A DNA stretch of 64,000 nt from Legionella worsleiensis (GCF_001467535.1 NZ_LNZC01000001.1:37093-101092), one strand, 5' to 3'; shown: positions 28,328-38,680, numbered from the stretch's first letter. Notes: a model not told the origin generated them from the sequence alone. Translations and numbers: made by a program.

Positions 28328-30001
28328 ATGGCACAGTATATTTTTACCATGAACAGGGTAAGTAAAATCGTTGAAAATCAACGATTTATATTAAAAGATA
28401 TTTCCTTGAGCTTTTTTCCAGGAGCCAAAATTGGCGTATTGGGATTAAACGGTTCGGGTAAATCAACTTTATTGCGCATTATGGCTGGAGTCGATACCCA
28501 ATTTGAAGGTGAAGCAAGACCTCAGCCTGGAATTCGTATTGGTTATCTGGAGCAAGAACCGCAACTTGATCTGGAAAAAACCGTTCGTGACGTTGTCGAA
28601 GAAGGTGTCGCAGAAATTAAGGATAAGCTGGTACGTTTTGATGCGATCAGTATGCGTTTTGCTGAACCAATGACTGACGAAGAAATGAATACTTTGTTGG
28701 CGGAGCAAGGTGAGCTGCAAAATGAAATTGAAGCCTGCGGTGGCTGGGATCTTGATAGAAAACTGGATATTGCTGCGGATGCTTTAAGGCTGCCTGATTG
28801 GGACGCCGTAGTAGGTCAACTGTCTGGAGGGGAAAGACGACGGGTCGCTTTATGCCGCTTGTTACTCTCTAATCCTGATATGTTGCTTCTTGATGAGCCA
28901 ACCAACCATTTGGATGCGGAAAGTGTTGCCTGGCTGGAGCATTATCTTGAAGATTTTCCAGGTACCGTGGTGGCAATTACCCATGATAGATATTTTCTGG
29001 ATAATGCTGCAGAGTGGATACTTGAGCTGGATAGGGGTGAGGGAATTCCTTACAAGGGGAACTACACTTCCTGGCTGGAGCAAAAAGAAGAACGCCTGAA
29101 TATGGAGAAAAAACAGGAAGATTCACACCAGCGAGCAATTAAAGCGGAGCTGGAATGGGTTAGAACTTCTCCTAAAGGTCGTCATGCCAAGAATAAGGCA
29201 CGCCTTGCTCGATTTGAAGAAATGAATTCCAAAGAGTTTCAAAAACGTAATGAAACCAATGAAATCTATATTCCACCAGGCGAGCGCCTGGGAGACCTGG
29301 TGTTGGAAGGTGAAAAAATTTGTAAATCCTTTGGTGATCGCATCTTGATTGATAAACTCGATTTCGTACTTCCCAAGGGTGGTGTTTTGGGAATTATCGG
29401 TCCCAATGGTGCAGGAAAGTCAACCTTTTTGAAAATGATCACCGGGCACGAAGAGCCAGATAGCGGTACCATTCGTATAGGTGAAACAGTGCAGATGGCT
29501 TATGTTGATCAGATGCGTGATGATCTTAATGCGAATAATACCGTCTGGCAGGAAATTTCTGATGGTCACGACATCATGCAAGTGGGTAGTTTTCAAATGC
29601 CATCCCGTGCTTATGTCGGTCGTTTTAACTTTAAAGGAACAGATCAACAAAAGAAAATGTCTCAATTATCTGGTGGAGAACGAAATCGGGTGCATTTGGC
29701 CAAATTGTTAAAAAGCGGCGGCAATCTGTTATTGTTGGATGAGCCCAGTAACGATTTGGATGTGGAAACCTTAAGAGCCTTGGAAGAGGCCATTCTTAAT
29801 TTTCCTGGTTGTGCCATTGTGATTTCGCATGACAGATGGTTTTTGGACAGAATCTGTACCCACTTATTAGCTTTTGAAGGGGATTCACAAATTACGTTCT
29901 TTGAAGGCAATTACAGTGATTATGAAGCGGATAGAAGAAAGCGTTTGGGTGATGAAGCAACCAGACCATCCCGGATTAAATACAGAAGAATTAACGATTG
30001 A
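28328..30001 (+). CDS. ettA: Energy-dependent translational throttle protein EttA (ABC-F)
   Basis: A 557-residue cytosolic ABC-F ATPase with two nucleotide-binding domains: Walker A G-L-N-G-S-G-K-S-T and G-P-N-G-A-G-K-S-T, with two L-S-G-G-E signatures. The linker between them and the arm insert in the first domain match EttA, which binds the ribosomal E site and gates early elongation according to ATP/ADP ratio. Length equals E. coli EttA (555). It lies 31 bp after tdh and is probably co-transcribed. Confidence 0.94.
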   Translation: MAQYIFTMNRVSKIVENQRFILKDISLSFFPGAKIGVLGLNGSGKSTLLRIMAGVDTQFEGEARPQPGIRIGYLEQEPQLDLEKTVRDVVEEGVAEIKDKLVRFDAISMRFAEPMTDEEMNTLLAEQGELQNEIEACGGWDLDRKLDIAADALRLPDWDAVVGQLSGGERRRVALCRLLLSNPDMLLLDEPTNHLDAESVAWLEHYLEDFPGTVVAITHDRYFLDNAAEWILELDRGEGIPYKGNYTSWLEQKEERLNMEKKQEDSHQRAIKAELEWVRTSPKGRHAKNKARLARFEEMNSKEFQKRNETNEIYIPPGERLGDLVLEGEKICKSFGDRILIDKLDFVLPKGGVLGIIGPNGAGKSTFLKMITGHEEPDSGTIRIGETVQMAYVDQMRDDLNANNTVWQEISDGHDIMQVGSFQMPSRAYVGRFNFKGTDQQKKMSQLSGGERNRVHLAKLLKSGGNLLLLDEPSNDLDVETLRALEEAILNFPGCAIVISHDRWFLDRICTHLLAFEGDSQITFFEGNYSDYEADRRKRLGDEATRPSRIKYRRIND

Positions 30002-30115
30002 TTTTATGCCCGCTTAGTCAGGCGGGTAGAAGGTATTGTAAGTCACTCCATCATTTACGATGTGCTCAATTGCATTGTGAATGATTGGAGAATATACAGT
30101 GGAGAATACATTTAA

Positions 30116-30721
30116 ATGAAAAAGTTGTTTTGGGTTGCCATAGTGCTATCTTTTGGCCTTACGTCTTGCGTTGAATACGATGAGTCCACTCTGATTACGG
30201 ATGATGCCGGTTATGTGCACAGAACCATGCACTATTTGCGAGACAAAAGAGGACGAGATTATTTTCCTATGCAAATTAAAGCGCCGGGAGAGCGCCTGTT
30301 TGTCTTTGACCCTAAAGTCTCGGCATGGGCTGCATATGATGAAGAAGGCAATAGAGTCATGACCGGAAGTGGTTCAGGGGGAATTGATGCTTGTACAGAA
30401 AATCCGAATCAATCCTGCAGAACCATTACAGGTACCTTCAGAGTATACAACAAGCATGGGATAGATTGCCGCTCAGGAGAATATCCTGTAGATACCAAGG
30501 GTGGCGCAAAAATGCCTTATTGCATGTATTTTTATCAGGGTTTTACCATACATGCGGCTTACGATGTTCCTGACCATCCATCCAGCCATGGTTGTGTTCG
30601 TGTTTTACCCAGTGCGGCAAAATGGTTGAATGAAGAGTTCATTCGTATAGGAACCAAAGTAATTGTTCTTGCTTACCCTGATCAAAACGGCGTTAACAAA
30701 TCGACACTCGCTACTCGTTAA
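30116..30721 (+). CDS. L,D-transpeptidase (YkuD family) lipoprotein
   Basis: A 201-residue protein with a lipoprotein signal (L-T-S-C, lipidated Cys about residue 18) and a C-terminal YkuD domain with the catalytic pattern H-x(n)-S-H-G-C-V-R (Cys near residue 161). Enzymes of this family make 3-3 cross-links in peptidoglycan or attach proteins to it, acting in the periplasm. The domain is short and two extra Cys pairs occur around residues 92-130. AAAUG-type context only; no strong Shine-Dalgarno was seen. A terminator follows. Confidence 0.85.
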   Translation: MKKLFWVAIVLSFGLTSCVEYDESTLITDDAGYVHRTMHYLRDKRGRDYFPMQIKAPGERLFVFDPKVSAWAAYDEEGNRVMTGSGSGGIDACTENPNQSCRTITGTFRVYNKHGIDCRSGEYPVDTKGGAKMPYCMYFYQGFTIHAAYDVPDHPSSHGCVRVLPSAAKWLNEEFIRIGTKVIVLAYPDQNGVNKSTLATR

Positions 30722-30848
30722 TCGTTCTTTATTTCATGTTGAATAAACTAACTCCTGTACTAGTCTTTGACTAACCACGGGAGTTTTATGCATTAAACAG
30801 AAGTTTATTCCAAAAAAAAGACCAGTTAAAAGAGGGCGCATTTATTAA

Positions 30849-30881
30849 AACAGCATCCAGTCTGGCGGATGCTGTTGTTTT
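30849..30881 (+). terminator. Rho-independent terminator after the L,D-transpeptidase gene
   Basis: AACAGCATCC (30849-30858), an 8-nt loop, GGATGCTGTT (30867-30876), then GTTTT. The stem is a perfect 10 bp. Confidence 0.75.
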
Positions 30882-30961
30882 GCAAATCAGTGCATGACGG
30901 TCATTGAATTCGAGATGTGATGGTCAGCCCACTGTGTCATAGTGAAGACCAACCAGTCACA

Positions 30962-31924
30962 TTAATTCGTTGAACCTGCAGCTGGAGGGGTTCCTGTGCC
31001 TGGATTTTGCTGATTGGAACCATTATTTACTGGGGATGGGGTCGTACCTGTGTCAACTGGAGTTGGGGTATTTGTAGACGTGGGCGTACCTGAGTCATGG
31101 GTGCTGGTTGAATTTACCTCAGCGTTGGGATTAACCGGAGTTGTTTGGGTATTTACGGTATTTGATGCAGGGGTAGTCGCAGCGGGTGTGCTGGTTGTAT
31201 TCGCATCGTTGGCTGGCTGTTGAGCAGTTGGAGTTCTTGGGGTGGCAATCAGTTGCATGATGCCCAAATCTCCCGATACTTTACGGCCTACGGTTAAATT
31301 TACATTGAGTAATTGCGTTACTTTTTCTTTGTTGTTTTGATAAACAACCTGCAAGGGCAGCGTGATTTTCCACTGGTTTGCACTTGTCTCAGTGATTTGA
31401 GCCTGGCCATCTATTTGACTGCTTACGGTCAAATTTTGAGTTTTAATGGCATCTATATTTCCTGATTTTTGTAAGGCTGAGTTAAATCCCTGCCATCCCT
31501 GATCGGTAAAACATGCCTGCAAGTTCTGCAATTGAGTATCCAATGAGGCGGGAGCAAAATCAAAAGCCTGAGTTGTTGCCTGTTCAGACCAGTTCAGTAC
31601 TGTAGTTGGATCTACTGATTTGACATCAGCGGGAATTTTATAGTTGCAGTTAATGGTCTGAGCAGTTTGTTCTGTGTTCGATGAAACAGCCTGGTTAGGT
31701 TGAGACTGACTGGTTTGATTGGATTGTATCTGCTGCGTCGGTTGATTGCTTTGCGTGGTTTGGTCTGGCGGTGTATTTTGATTCACTGCAGTCGTTGGGT
31801 TTGTGGTTACAGTTACATTGCCTGTGTTCGGATTTTGCGACTGTACTTGTTGTTGGGTTGTATCTGCATGAATCTGGGTACATAAAAGTGTACACAAAGC
31901 ACCCCACAGCATCGTTTTCTTCAT
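30962..31924 (-). CDS. IcmL/DotI-like secreted protein with low-complexity flanks
   Basis: A 320-residue exported protein. A signal peptide covers residues 1-20 (cleavage near I-H-A-D). Residues 21-90 are Gln/Asn/Thr/Ser-rich. The folded core (about 90-230) resembles the periplasmic domain of IcmL/DotI (F-T-D-Q-G-W-Q-G-F; L-T-V-S-S-Q-I-D-G; L-P-L-Q-V-V-Y-Q-N-N). The last 90 residues are Thr/Pro/Asn-rich. Unlike IcmL it has a cleavable signal and no obvious membrane anchor, so it is a paralogue rather than the Dot/Icm component itself. It sits 12 bp downstream of hutG, same strand. The low-complexity tail may vary in length between strains. Confidence 0.75.
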   Translation of the reverse strand: MKKTMLWGALCTLLCTQIHADTTQQQVQSQNPNTGNVTVTTNPTTAVNQNTPPDQTTQSNQPTQQIQSNQTSQSQPNQAVSSNTEQTAQTINCNYKIPADVKSVDPTTVLNWSEQATTQAFDFAPASLDTQLQNLQACFTDQGWQGFNSALQKSGNIDAIKTQNLTVSSQIDGQAQITETSANQWKITLPLQVVYQNNKEKVTQLLNVNLTVGRKVSGDLGIMQLIATPRTPTAQQPANDANTTSTPAATTPASNTVNTQTTPVNPNAEVNSTSTHDSGTPTSTNTPTPVDTGTTPSPVNNGSNQQNPGTGTPPAAGSTN

Positions 31925-31936
31925 GAAATCTCCTCC

Positions 31937-32896
31937 TTAATTAGTATCTAACAATTCTGCGATAATAAGAGCCGCTAGTCTAGCAGTTTTTTGCTCGTGA
32001 TCCAGTGGCGGTGAAAGTTCAGCTATATCCACACTGATTACTTTACCACTTTGGATAATATATTTAATTAAAGGCAATACTTGCCAGGGACTAAGACCTA
32101 AAGGTTGAGGCGCACTGACTCCTGGCGCATAACATTCGGCAAAAACATCAAGACACACAGTCAGATACAAATGATCCAGATTAAGCATAAAATCATCAAG
32201 AAAAGCAATTTGCCAGGCCAGACTTTGTTCATTAACCTCTTCGGCGGTGAGATAACGAGCATTTAACTGTTTGGCTCTACTGAATAAAGAAGGCGTATTG
32301 CCGAATTTTTGAATTCCAATGCAGCAGTATTCAAAAGGAAGTCTATTGGTTTTACAGTATTCTGCAATTTGTGAAAATGGGGTTCCTGAAGTGCCTGGCT
32401 GGCCAGTTTGATGCGGACGAAGGTCAAAATGGGCATCAAAATTAATTATTCCTATTCTGGAATAGTGGGAGGATAATCCCTGAAAATGAGCCCAGGCAAT
32501 TTCATGCCCTCCTCCAAAAGCAATGGTATTGTGCCCTTGTTCGTGGCAACGATGGATGATTTCAGCAAAGTGTAATTGTGCGGTCTCCAGATCATCGTCT
32601 TTGCAGATAATGTTGCCTAAATCGATGAACTGACGATCATTGGGGCAGGGTAATCTGGCAAGCTGTTGTTTGAGTTGATCAGGGCCTGAGAAAGCCCCTG
32701 GTCTGCCTTGGTTTCGTTTGATGCCGGTATCACTGGCAAAGCCAAGAAAGATGGTTTTTTTATCTGCAGTGATGAGTTGGTTTTCATCTGTTATGAATTG
32801 AATTTTCTGAAAGAAACGTTCTTCTTTAGCCGTATCTTTTCTGCCTTGCCACAAGCCAGGATTGGCCTGTTGGTAATTAGGTATAGAGTCAAACAT
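31937..32896 (-). CDS. hutG: Formimidoylglutamase
   Basis: A 319-residue member of the arginase/agmatinase superfamily with the binuclear Mn ligands: G-G-G-H-E, D-A-H-F-D and, further on, C-L-D-V-F. The sequence features match HutG, which hydrolyses N-formimidoyl-glutamate to glutamate and formamide, the last step of histidine degradation. The nearby hutI supports this over agmatinase. hutH and hutU are not in the window. It is divergent from the SDR-hutI-OPT unit. Confidence 0.88.
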   Translation of the reverse strand: MFDSIPNYQQANPGLWQGRKDTAKEERFFQKIQFITDENQLITADKKTIFLGFASDTGIKRNQGRPGAFSGPDQLKQQLARLPCPNDRQFIDLGNIICKDDDLETAQLHFAEIIHRCHEQGHNTIAFGGGHEIAWAHFQGLSSHYSRIGIINFDAHFDLRPHQTGQPGTSGTPFSQIAEYCKTNRLPFEYCCIGIQKFGNTPSLFSRAKQLNARYLTAEEVNEQSLAWQIAFLDDFMLNLDHLYLTVCLDVFAECYAPGVSAPQPLGLSPWQVLPLIKYIIQSGKVISVDIAELSPPLDHEQKTARLAALIIAELLDTN

Positions 32897-32984
32897 CTAC
32901 GTCTCCTATGTATTAAATTTATGCCATGTTCCTTCAATGTCTGGTATTATCTGCGCATGTAGGCAAATAGTGAATGAGGATTGC

Positions 32985-33746
32985 GTGTTTATTATTACTG
33001 GTGGGGGAAGTGGGCTTGGTAAAGCCTTGGCTTTGAATTTGGCGCAACGGGGTAAATCGGTCTTGATCATAGGCCGACGTGAAGCCATGCTAAAGGAAAC
33101 GGCAGCAGTCTGTGCTTCGATTAAATATTTATGTGCCGATGTATCCACCAGTGAAGGCCGTGATTTGATAAGAGTCTGTCTGGATAATATACCTCAAATA
33201 CACGCATTGGTTAACAATGCCGGATCACTTCAACCTGTTGTTCCCATTACAGATATTAAGATGAATGATTGGCATCAGACTCTTGCGACAAATCTGGATG
33301 CACCACTTTGTTTGCCGCAATTATTAAACGATAAATTAAAGCATGGTCGAGTGCTGAATATCGGCTCTGGGGCGGCCTATTTTCCGGTGAAGGGATGGAC
33401 AACTTATTGTGTCTCAAAAGCTGCTTTGGCTATGCTGACTCGATGTTGGCAGCTGGAATCAGACGCAATTTCCTTTGCCAGCGTCATGCCTGGAATTATT
33501 GATACAGAAATGCAGGCAATAGCCCGAAACGGTTCGCATATGGATCCAGAGCATGTTCTTTTTTATCAACGCTTAAAACAGCACAACAGGTTAATCTCGC
33601 CTGATACTGTAGCAGAATTTTTAGCCTGGCTTTTGCTGGATCTGGATGCAGATAAATATGTGTCTAAAGAATGGGATATCTATGATACCTCTCATCATGC
33701 CTTTTGGCTTAAACCACCACATCAAGTTCTCCATTGGGATTTTTAA
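32985..33746 (+). CDS. Short-chain dehydrogenase/reductase
   Basis: About 253 residues, classical SDR. The cofactor motif T-G-G-G-S-G-L-G is at the very N-terminus, N-N-A-G follows, and the catalytic Tyr-Lys is Y-C-V-S-K. Substrate unknown. GTG 32985 is preferred because GAGGA precedes it and the Rossmann motif then starts at residue 5; the frame is also open from GTG 32970 and ATG 32937. Its stop overlaps the hutI start (TAATG), so the two are translationally coupled, suggesting a link with histidine catabolism that is not proven. Confidence 0.85.
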   Translation: MFIITGGGSGLGKALALNLAQRGKSVLIIGRREAMLKETAAVCASIKYLCADVSTSEGRDLIRVCLDNIPQIHALVNNAGSLQPVVPITDIKMNDWHQTLATNLDAPLCLPQLLNDKLKHGRVLNIGSGAAYFPVKGWTTYCVSKAALAMLTRCWQLESDAISFASVMPGIIDTEMQAIARNGSHMDPEHVLFYQRLKQHNRLISPDTVAEFLAWLLLDLDADKYVSKEWDIYDTSHHAFWLKPPHQVLHWDF

Positions 33747-34993
33747 TGTTAGCCTGCGATACGTTATTAGAAAATGCAACAATCATTACCTCTCATGGGG
33801 AGGAATTACCTGGTCAGGCAATTGCGATTGAACATGGTCTGATAAAATGGTGCGGTTCTATGAGCGATGTGTCCGCAGAATTTTGTGACAAGGCACAGCA
33901 ACGTCTGGATTGTAAGGGACAAGTTATTACTCCCGGACTCATAGATTGTCATACCCACCTGGTTTATGCCGGTAACAGAGCCTCTGAATTTCGTATGAAG
34001 CTTGAGGGCTTAAGCTATGCCGAGATTGCGAAATCAGGGGGAGGAATCGTGTCTACGGTAACACAAACCCGAGCGGTATCTGAGGAGGAGTTGATTCGGC
34101 AATCTCTGCCCAGAATAATTGCATTACGTGATGAAGGAGTGACCACGGTTGAAATCAAATCCGGGTACGGACTGGATCTGGTGAACGAGATAAAAATGCT
34201 TAAAGTCGCCAGACGATTGGGCGAATTAAGCGGAGTACGGGTGAAAACTACTTTTTTGGGTGCCCATGCCATAGGCCCGGAGTACAAAGGAAACAGCCAG
34301 GCTTATGTCGATTCTCTTTGTCAGGAAATGCTGCCTGCAATCGCTGAATTGGGCTTGGCTGATGCGGTCGATGTGTTTTGTGAGTCCATAGCATTTACCC
34401 TGAAACAAACCGAGCAAATATTTACAGCAGCAAAAGCACTCAATTTGCCGGTCAAATGTCATGCAGAGCAGTTATCCAATCTTGGCGCAAGCGAGTTGGC
34501 TGCTCACTATGGTGCCTTATCCTGTGATCATCTTGAATTTCTTGATGAAGCAGGAGCCAGAGCCATGGCGAAGTCAGATACCGTTGCTGTTTTGTTACCT
34601 GGTGCTTATTATTTTTTACGAGAACAGCAAAAGCCTCCTGTTGATTTATTGCGTCAGAATGGGGTACGCATGGCCATTGCAACGGATTCAAATCCGGGCT
34701 CATCACCTACAGCCTCTTTGTTGTTAATGATGAGTATGGCCTGTCAATTTTTTGGTTTGACCATTCCTGAAGTACTGGCTGCTGTTACTGTTCACGCTTC
34801 TAAAGCTTTGGGTCTGGAACATGAAACTGGAGTGATTGCGCCAGGCAAGGCAGCTGATTTGGTATTGTGGTCTATGACGGACAGTGCCTCTCTTTGTTAT
34901 TATTTCGCCTATCCGCTTTCACAGCAGACTATGATAGCAGGCGAGTGGTTATCTAATAAAAAATACAGCGATCTGGAGTTGCATCATGATTAA
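33746..34993 (+). CDS. hutI: Imidazolonepropionase
   Basis: A 415-residue metal-dependent amidohydrolase that opens imidazolone propionate to formimidoyl-glutamate, directly upstream of the HutG reaction. Seen: H-T-H-L-V metal motif, the H-A-I/H-A-E metal histidines, and A-T-D-S-N-P-G near the C-terminus. ATG 33746 is chosen over TTG 33734 because it overlaps the SDR stop and has GGGA upstream. Confidence 0.95.
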   Translation: MLACDTLLENATIITSHGEELPGQAIAIEHGLIKWCGSMSDVSAEFCDKAQQRLDCKGQVITPGLIDCHTHLVYAGNRASEFRMKLEGLSYAEIAKSGGGIVSTVTQTRAVSEEELIRQSLPRIIALRDEGVTTVEIKSGYGLDLVNEIKMLKVARRLGELSGVRVKTTFLGAHAIGPEYKGNSQAYVDSLCQEMLPAIAELGLADAVDVFCESIAFTLKQTEQIFTAAKALNLPVKCHAEQLSNLGASELAAHYGALSCDHLEFLDEAGARAMAKSDTVAVLLPGAYYFLREQQKPPVDLLRQNGVRMAIATDSNPGSSPTASLLLMMSMACQFFGLTIPEVLAAVTVHASKALGLEHETGVIAPGKAADLVLWSMTDSASLCYYFAYPLSQQTMIAGEWLSNKKYSDLELHHD

Positions 34994-35020
34994 ACGTATG
35001 AATTTTATGTGGGGTAATTA

Positions 35021-37021
35021 ATGTCGGATACTCCATACGTCACTGCGAATCAACAGGTTGTTGAATTATCTTTTAGGGTCATCGTATTAGCAATAATATT
35101 GACGGTGTTGTTGGCTATGTCTAATGCGTATCTGGCACTCAAATTAGGTATTTTAACCTCGGCTTCAATACCGGCAGCCATTATTTCTATGGGAATTTTA
35201 CGATTATTTAAAAACTCCAATATTCTGGAAAACAATGCGGTACAAACAGCAGCCTCAGCCGGAGAAGCTGTTGCTGGTGGTATTGTTTATACTATTCCTG
35301 CTCTGATTATTATTGGATTTTGGGATCATTTTGATTATTTGACCAATTTTTTTATTGCGGCTTGCGGAGGGGTATTGGGGGTTTTGTTTTCAATCCCATT
35401 GCGACGGATTCTGGTTAATGATCACTCTTTAAAATTTCCTGAGGGGCGAGCCATTGCCGAGGTTTTAAAGTCATCTGCAGAAAAGGCTGGTATCAAAGAC
35501 ATATTTATCGGTGGTGCTATAGGTGCATTTATCGAATTACTGCAGGTTGGATTCAAAGTATTTGCCAATAGCTGGGGATATTGGTTTGTTGTAAAAAGAT
35601 CCTTATTTGGTCTGGGGGCTGGTTTTTCAGCGACCATGATAGGCGCTGGGTATCTTGTTGGGCATGAGATGGCCATCAGTATTTTTGCCGGCGCTGTTCT
35701 TTTTTGGCTGGTTGCCTTGCCTGCGGTGAGTCATTTTTATCCTGAAATTGTGACCCAATATCCTCCCGAACAGGCAACCACCCTGTTATGGAATAGTGAG
35801 ATGCGCTATTTAGGTATTGGTGCTATGCTCTTTGCTGGTATTTGGACCTTTGTTAAATTAATAAAACCACTAACTCAAAGTATTAAAAAATCCACAGCAA
35901 CCTTTCACTTAAGAATTAATACTAATAAAAATGTATTGCGTACTGACAAAGACATTCCTTTGCCCTTTATTCTTATGGGGGTGGGAACTATTGCAGCTGT
36001 TTTGTTTTTATTTTTTCAGTTTATTTTTCCTTTGGGACAGGCTGGATTGGATAATACCTATTCACCAACTTTTGTGTTCTTTGCGGTTTTATATGTTTTG
36101 GTGATTGGTTTTCTCTTTTCTGTAATCACAGCCTATTTTTCCGGGATGGTCGGCGTTACTGCTAGTCCGGGAAGTTCTGTGGTAATTTCCGGGATGTTGT
36201 TTGCTGCCTGGTTATTGCTCACCACGATAAACCATTTATTGCCATTGCCTTTAAGCGCCAGCCAACTCCAGGCAGCGGAAGCGATTACCATTATCATCGG
36301 TTCGGTCGTGACTGGAATTGCAGCAATTGCCAATGACAATACTCAGGATCTAAAGGTGGGACAGTTGGTTGGAGCTACTCCTTGGCGGCAGCAGGTGATG
36401 TTATTATTGGGTGTGGTTGTTTCTGCTTTAGTTATTCCTCCGGTCATGCAGGTCTTATTCAATGTTTATGGAATAGCCGGGGTTATGCCTCATCCAGGTA
36501 TGGATGTCACTCAGACATTACCAGCCCCAACGGCCGCCTTAATGGCAGCTATCACTGAGGCGGTGTTCAGAAATTCATTGCCCTGGAATATGATGCTGTA
36601 TGGCACTCTGATCATTTTAATGACGCTTGCTGTTAATCGAATTTTTAATTTAAAGCGTTATATTAATTTATCAATTCTCGGAATAGCCATAGGCATGTAT
36701 TTGCCTTTGTCGTCTTCGTTTCCTTTGTTTATTGGCGGAATGATTGCCTTGTTTGTGAAAAAACGTTTAAAAAATATGAATAAAGATGAGGAAGAGGTGA
36801 TTGCTCGCAAACAAAAAGGAACTTTAATTGCCTGTGGCCTTGTGGCAGGCTCAGCATTAATGGATGTGTTGCTTGCTATTCCTTTTTCTATTTTCCATAG
36901 TCCTGATGCATTGCAGTTAGTCGGCCCTCAATGGCAAGAAAAAGGAGTCTATTTGGCGGTAATAACTACATTTATGCTGGCTTGGTGGATTTGCCGAAGA
37001 GTCTGCAATCATAAGGTTTAG
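35021..37021 (+). CDS. OPT-family oligopeptide transporter
   Basis: A 666-residue inner-membrane protein with about 15-16 transmembrane helices and the OPT-superfamily features (N-A-Y-L-A-L-K near the N-terminus; E-G-R-A-I-A-E; N-D-N-T-Q-D-L-K-V-G). OPT proteins import oligopeptides or metal-chelate complexes. It lies 27 bp after hutI and may be co-transcribed; peptide or amino-acid supply fits Legionella's amino-acid-based diet. The exact substrate is unknown. Confidence 0.88.
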   Translation: MSDTPYVTANQQVVELSFRVIVLAIILTVLLAMSNAYLALKLGILTSASIPAAIISMGILRLFKNSNILENNAVQTAASAGEAVAGGIVYTIPALIIIGFWDHFDYLTNFFIAACGGVLGVLFSIPLRRILVNDHSLKFPEGRAIAEVLKSSAEKAGIKDIFIGGAIGAFIELLQVGFKVFANSWGYWFVVKRSLFGLGAGFSATMIGAGYLVGHEMAISIFAGAVLFWLVALPAVSHFYPEIVTQYPPEQATTLLWNSEMRYLGIGAMLFAGIWTFVKLIKPLTQSIKKSTATFHLRINTNKNVLRTDKDIPLPFILMGVGTIAAVLFLFFQFIFPLGQAGLDNTYSPTFVFFAVLYVLVIGFLFSVITAYFSGMVGVTASPGSSVVISGMLFAAWLLLTTINHLLPLPLSASQLQAAEAITIIIGSVVTGIAAIANDNTQDLKVGQLVGATPWRQQVMLLLGVVVSALVIPPVMQVLFNVYGIAGVMPHPGMDVTQTLPAPTAALMAAITEAVFRNSLPWNMMLYGTLIILMTLAVNRIFNLKRYINLSILGIAIGMYLPLSSSFPLFIGGMIALFVKKRLKNMNKDEEEVIARKQKGTLIACGLVAGSALMDVLLAIPFSIFHSPDALQLVGPQWQEKGVYLAVITTFMLAWWICRRVCNHKV

Positions 37022-37166
37022 TTTACTCCTTAGCTGCCTCTTTTTAGCGCATAGTTTGAAGTAAAGTTTTTTTATAAAATGGTTGTACTTTAGGTGAATA
37101 CTTTCGGTTGTGTTTGCATACAGGAAAAATTACGAGTAGTTGATAAGTAACGTTTTGGGGAATGTA

Positions 37167-37646
37167 ATGATGTGGGGTCATGAGCTAAAAACAGTTTGGT
37201 TAAAAAAAGGGATTATTCTTTTTTGGGCTATATGGTGGATGGTGACCTTTTGGACCGATTTGATAGGTATGTTTTCCCACATGAGCTTGATTCAAAAAAG
37301 CTGGGCGCCAGATATTAATTATCCTTTTCTTGTTGAGTCGCTTAAAATGTATCAGGTTTCCCCTTTATTTGCGCAATTGTGTTTTGCAGGAATCATGGCG
37401 TGGTCTTTGTTGTCTGCATGGGCGTTTATTCGCACTTGTTGTGTTTTCAATAAAGAAACAGCGTGTTGGATGAAAAGAGCTGATACTGCTTTTATTATCT
37501 CCTTATGTTTTTGGTTGGCGTTATTTTTGGCTGATCAATTGATTATGAAGTTCGATTTGGAAGAAAATCATATGGTACAGGGAGGATTCGAATTATTAAC
37601 TTACTTATCTCTTTATATCCTGCCTCATCACTCTGAAAGACCATGA
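37167..37646 (+). CDS. Small integral membrane protein, unknown function
   Basis: About 159 residues with four predicted transmembrane helices (near residues 14-32, 58-80, 98-118 and 130-150). Trp is abundant. I do not recognise the family; 'Legionella hypothetical membrane protein' is as far as the sequence goes. ATG 37167 is preferred because GGGGAA stands before it; the frame is open from TTG 37140. It follows the OPT gene by 145 bp. Confidence 0.65.
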   Translation: MMWGHELKTVWLKKGIILFWAIWWMVTFWTDLIGMFSHMSLIQKSWAPDINYPFLVESLKMYQVSPLFAQLCFAGIMAWSLLSAWAFIRTCCVFNKETACWMKRADTAFIISLCFWLALFLADQLIMKFDLEENHMVQGGFELLTYLSLYILPHHSERP

Positions 37647-37785
37647 ACAGCATTTAACGGTACAGAGTGATCTTTCTCTTGCTTACTTTGTCAGCATGAA
37701 AATTATAGTTGCAAAACTACAGCCAGTAATCGGGTAAATTGGCTAATTATTGACAATCTGCCATCCCACTTCTAAATTTAAATTA

Positions 37786-37810
37786 CAGTCTATTGAAATT
37801 TAAACGACTG
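37786..37810. promoter_or_regulatory. CAGTC-N15-GACTG motif with AAATTTAAA core
   Basis: The spaced palindrome CAGTC (37786-37790) and GACTG (37806-37810) encloses an AAATTTAAA core. It is built like the palindrome at 316-347 upstream of dps. Here it lies 133 bp upstream of the solute-binding protein start. A shared operator is possible but unproven. Confidence 0.3.
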
Positions 37811-37942
37811 CCATCTTGAATACACTAAGGATTTCGAGCAGATAGCACAGTGCTCAACATAGAAATCATGCACTATTTTCGGGATGTTGCAGGTTGGCCA
37901 TTAAAATGTTTATTGGCGCTTATACAGAACAGGATTAAATTT

Positions 37943-38680
37943 ATGAAATGGTGTCTTGCTCTTGTTTTATTGTGCGGTTCTCTTCTCGCTCACAGTGTTC
38001 CAATCACTGTAGGCGTTACGGAATACGCTCCTCCACTTTCTACCTCTATTGATGGGGGTAAAAGTTTCTATGGATTTCACATTGATTTAATGACTGCACT
38101 TTGCAAACGAATGAAGATGAATTGTCTTTACAAGGCAGTTAAATTGACCGAGCAAGTTCAAGCACTTAATCAAGGTACTGTTGATGTCATATTTTCAATT
38201 ACACCCATAGAACAAACGATTACAGGCAATTATGTCTACAGTTTGCCCTACATTAATAGTGATGCTCAATTTGTCGCTTTATTAAGTAACAATAAGATTA
38301 ATAATATAAACGATATAAATAATGTGAGTATCGGTGTATTTGCCAACACTTTATATCATTCATTCATCAATACCCAATACAGCGCCACAAATACGGTCAA
38401 AGTATATTCTTCAATAGCCGATATGGTATCAGCGCTAGCAAGTAAGGATGTCGATGTTCTTATTTTTAATAATAATATTGCCCGCTACATCATTTACAAT
38501 GATTCTAATAGACTTAAATTGGTCGGATCGCCTATTCCTTTGGGTAATGGATACGGTTTATTGGCGCTTAAAAAAAATATCTGGTTGATTAACAGAATCA
38601 ATACTGCTTTATTGCAAATTGAATCTGACGGCACTTATCTTGCGATATACAAACCCTATTTTGGTAATGAAATGTACTAA
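37943..38680 (+). CDS. Periplasmic amino-acid-binding protein (SBP_bac_3 family)
   Basis: A 245-residue class 3 solute-binding protein. ATG 37943 gives a clean signal peptide (residues 1-18) and has AGGA upstream; the frame is open to GTG 37850, which would place the signal inside the protein. After cleavage the sequence starts I-T-V-G-V-T-E-Y-A-P-P-L and continues with the usual G-F-H-I-D-L and G-T-V-D-V-I-F. No permease or ATPase is adjacent. It probably works with a distant ABC transporter or as a sensor protein. Confidence 0.82.
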   Translation: MKWCLALVLLCGSLLAHSVPITVGVTEYAPPLSTSIDGGKSFYGFHIDLMTALCKRMKMNCLYKAVKLTEQVQALNQGTVDVIFSITPIEQTITGNYVYSLPYINSDAQFVALLSNNKINNINDINNVSIGVFANTLYHSFINTQYSATNTVKVYSSIADMVSALASKDVDVLIFNNNIARYIIYNDSNRLKLVGSPIPLGNGYGLLALKKNIWLINRINTALLQIESDGTYLAIYKPYFGNEMY

